From positions 372,001 through 436,000 of the forward strand of contig NZ_MTQO01000054.1 of assembly GCF_001984155.1 (NCBI RefSeq): 64,000 nt of DNA. Direction: 5' to 3'. Below, in pieces: positions 63,394 to 64,000 of this stretch (position 1 is its first letter; each line of letters opens with the position of its first letter). This DNA is from Actinosynnema sp. ALI-1.44. Lineage in GTDB: Bacteria > Actinomycetota > Actinomycetes > Mycobacteriales > Pseudonocardiaceae. A program made the translations under genes and the position numbers. The notes under the pieces were generated by a model that was not told the origin of the DNA, did not search any database, and was given only the letters and a program-made list of their open reading frames with translations.

Positions 63394-64000
63394 ATGCTCT
63401 ATCTGGTCCTGTTGCTCGTGGTGGTGTCGCTCGGTCTGCTGATCGCGGCGCTGACCACGGCCAACACGCTGTGGGCATGGATCTCCGTGCTGATCAGCGT
63501 GGTCGCGGCCGTGCTGCTCGTGCTCGACTGGGTCAAGAACAGGCGTCGTCGGTCGCAGGAGGATCCTGCGGCCGACCACGCGCCTGGACCCGACGACCCC
63601 GAGCGGGACGAGTCTCCGGCGGCGCAGCTCGATCCCCGGACGGATTCACGGACCGATTCCCGACCGGTCACCGCACCCGCGGGACCGTCCGCCGATCGGA
63701 TCCCGGACAGCGAGTTCGACGAGTCGTTCGAGGCGTTCGAACAGCAGATGCGGGACTCCGGTCCGAAGGAACCCGCGTTCGACCCGCCTGTCTTCGGGGA
63801 GCCGCCCTTCGGCACGAACCAGCCGGAGCCGGTGACGGCGATCCAGGACGCCGTGCCGAGCGACGTCCCACCGCCGGACCCGGTCACACCGCCCGAGCCG
63901 GTCACGGCCGTCCAGCAGCCGGTGCTCGACGAGAACGTCGAGCCGCTGGAGGAGAACACGGACGCCACCGACCTGCTGGTGGTCAGCGAGCTGCAGGACG
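63394..64000 (+). CDS. Membrane protein with long acidic tail (3' partial)
   Basis: Open from ATG 63394 to the window end, so 202 residues are visible. Two adjacent N-terminal hydrophobic helices (YLVLLLVVVSLGLLIAALTT, WISVLISVVAAVLLVLDWVK) are followed by a Pro/Asp/Glu-rich disordered tail. It starts 19 bases after the divIVA stop. No named family recognised; proteins of this type often follow divIVA in actinomycetes and may be envelope-linked. Confidence 0.7.
   Translation, partial: MLYLVLLLVVVSLGLLIAALTTANTLWAWISVLISVVAAVLLVLDWVKNRRRRSQEDPAADHAPGPDDPERDESPAAQLDPRTDSRTDSRPVTAPAGPSADRIPDSEFDESFEAFEQQMRDSGPKEPAFDPPVFGEPPFGTNQPEPVTAIQDAVPSDVPPPDPVTPPEPVTAVQQPVLDENVEPLEENTDATDLLVVSELQD

Noticed and set aside
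1-64000. tRNA or rRNA genes
   Set aside because: No cloverleaf-like segment with the conserved GGTTCGANTCC-type arm, and no rRNA-like stretch, was recognised by eye.

Overview
The window is high-GC DNA from an actinomycete, most likely Pseudonocardiales (Amycolatopsis, Kibdelosporangium, Lentzea or Saccharothrix type). The main evidence is gene content and order: an mraZ-to-divIVA division and cell-wall cluster with pgeF, yggS, sepF and yggT between ftsZ and divIVA; a rimO-pgsA-cinA-clgR-pspA-pspM block like that of mycobacteria; frequent GTG starts and ATGA/GTGA overlaps; and many actinobacterial families (DUF397, DUF5753, DUF742, DUF3040). The genus call is inference.

Region 1 (1-14.7 kb) is an accessory conflict or signalling island. 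It holds three SEFIR (TIR-like) proteins, one cut by the window edge and carrying an NPCBM-like domain; a Crp/Fnr regulator; two paralogous HTH-NB-ARC-TPR STAND ATPases; a TIR-STAND-TPR protein; and two paralogues of a ~320-residue protein of unknown function, each divergent from one STAND gene. The STAND/partner pair is present twice in mirror image with the TIR gene between the copies. The two divergent promoter regions share GTTTCC/GGAAAC inverted repeats and have a GC-rich hairpin ahead of the STAND start. One partner copy has a 3' frameshift. This is the best candidate in the window for a little-described system.

Region 2 (14.7-21.4 kb) has a secreted choice-of-anchor B protein, a membrane-anchored His-rich protein, a DUF397 / XRE-DUF5753 pair with two divergent small genes, argA, and a two-gene RloA/RloB (AbiL-like) phage-defence pair inserted between argA and rimO.

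Region 3 (21.4-29.5 kb) is core: rimO-pgsA-cinA-clgR (protein quality control and phospholipid synthesis), pspA-pspM (envelope stress), a nucleobase permease and pyrD. A P-loop kinase gene beside pyrD is broken, and its tail lies in pyrD's reading frame. From 29.7 to 30.45 kb there is a gene-free nested inverted-repeat element.

Region 4 (30.8-42.7 kb) has nei, an orphan ParA ATPase, a methyltransferase, two DUF202 membrane proteins, dinB with a near-ideal Shine-Dalgarno, an orphan DUF742 protein, a DUF3040 protein, a metallo-hydrolase, and a MoxR / DUF58 / transglutaminase operon.

Region 5 (43.3-64 kb) is the dcw cluster: mraZ-rsmH-ftsL-ftsI, murE-murF-mraY-murD-ftsW-murG-murC-ftsQ, ftsZ, then pgeF-yggS-sepF-yggT-divIVA and the start of a membrane protein. 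These genes make lipid II (MurC-F, MraY, MurG), polymerise and cross-link it (FtsW, FtsI), assemble the septal ring (FtsZ, SepF, FtsQ, FtsL) and direct polar growth (DivIVA). Points of interest are a four-box MraZ operator over the mraZ promoter, a heptad-repeat insertion in MurD, a tandem repeat before murE, and a possible ATT start for murG. No tRNA, rRNA, CRISPR array, transposase or integrase was seen.
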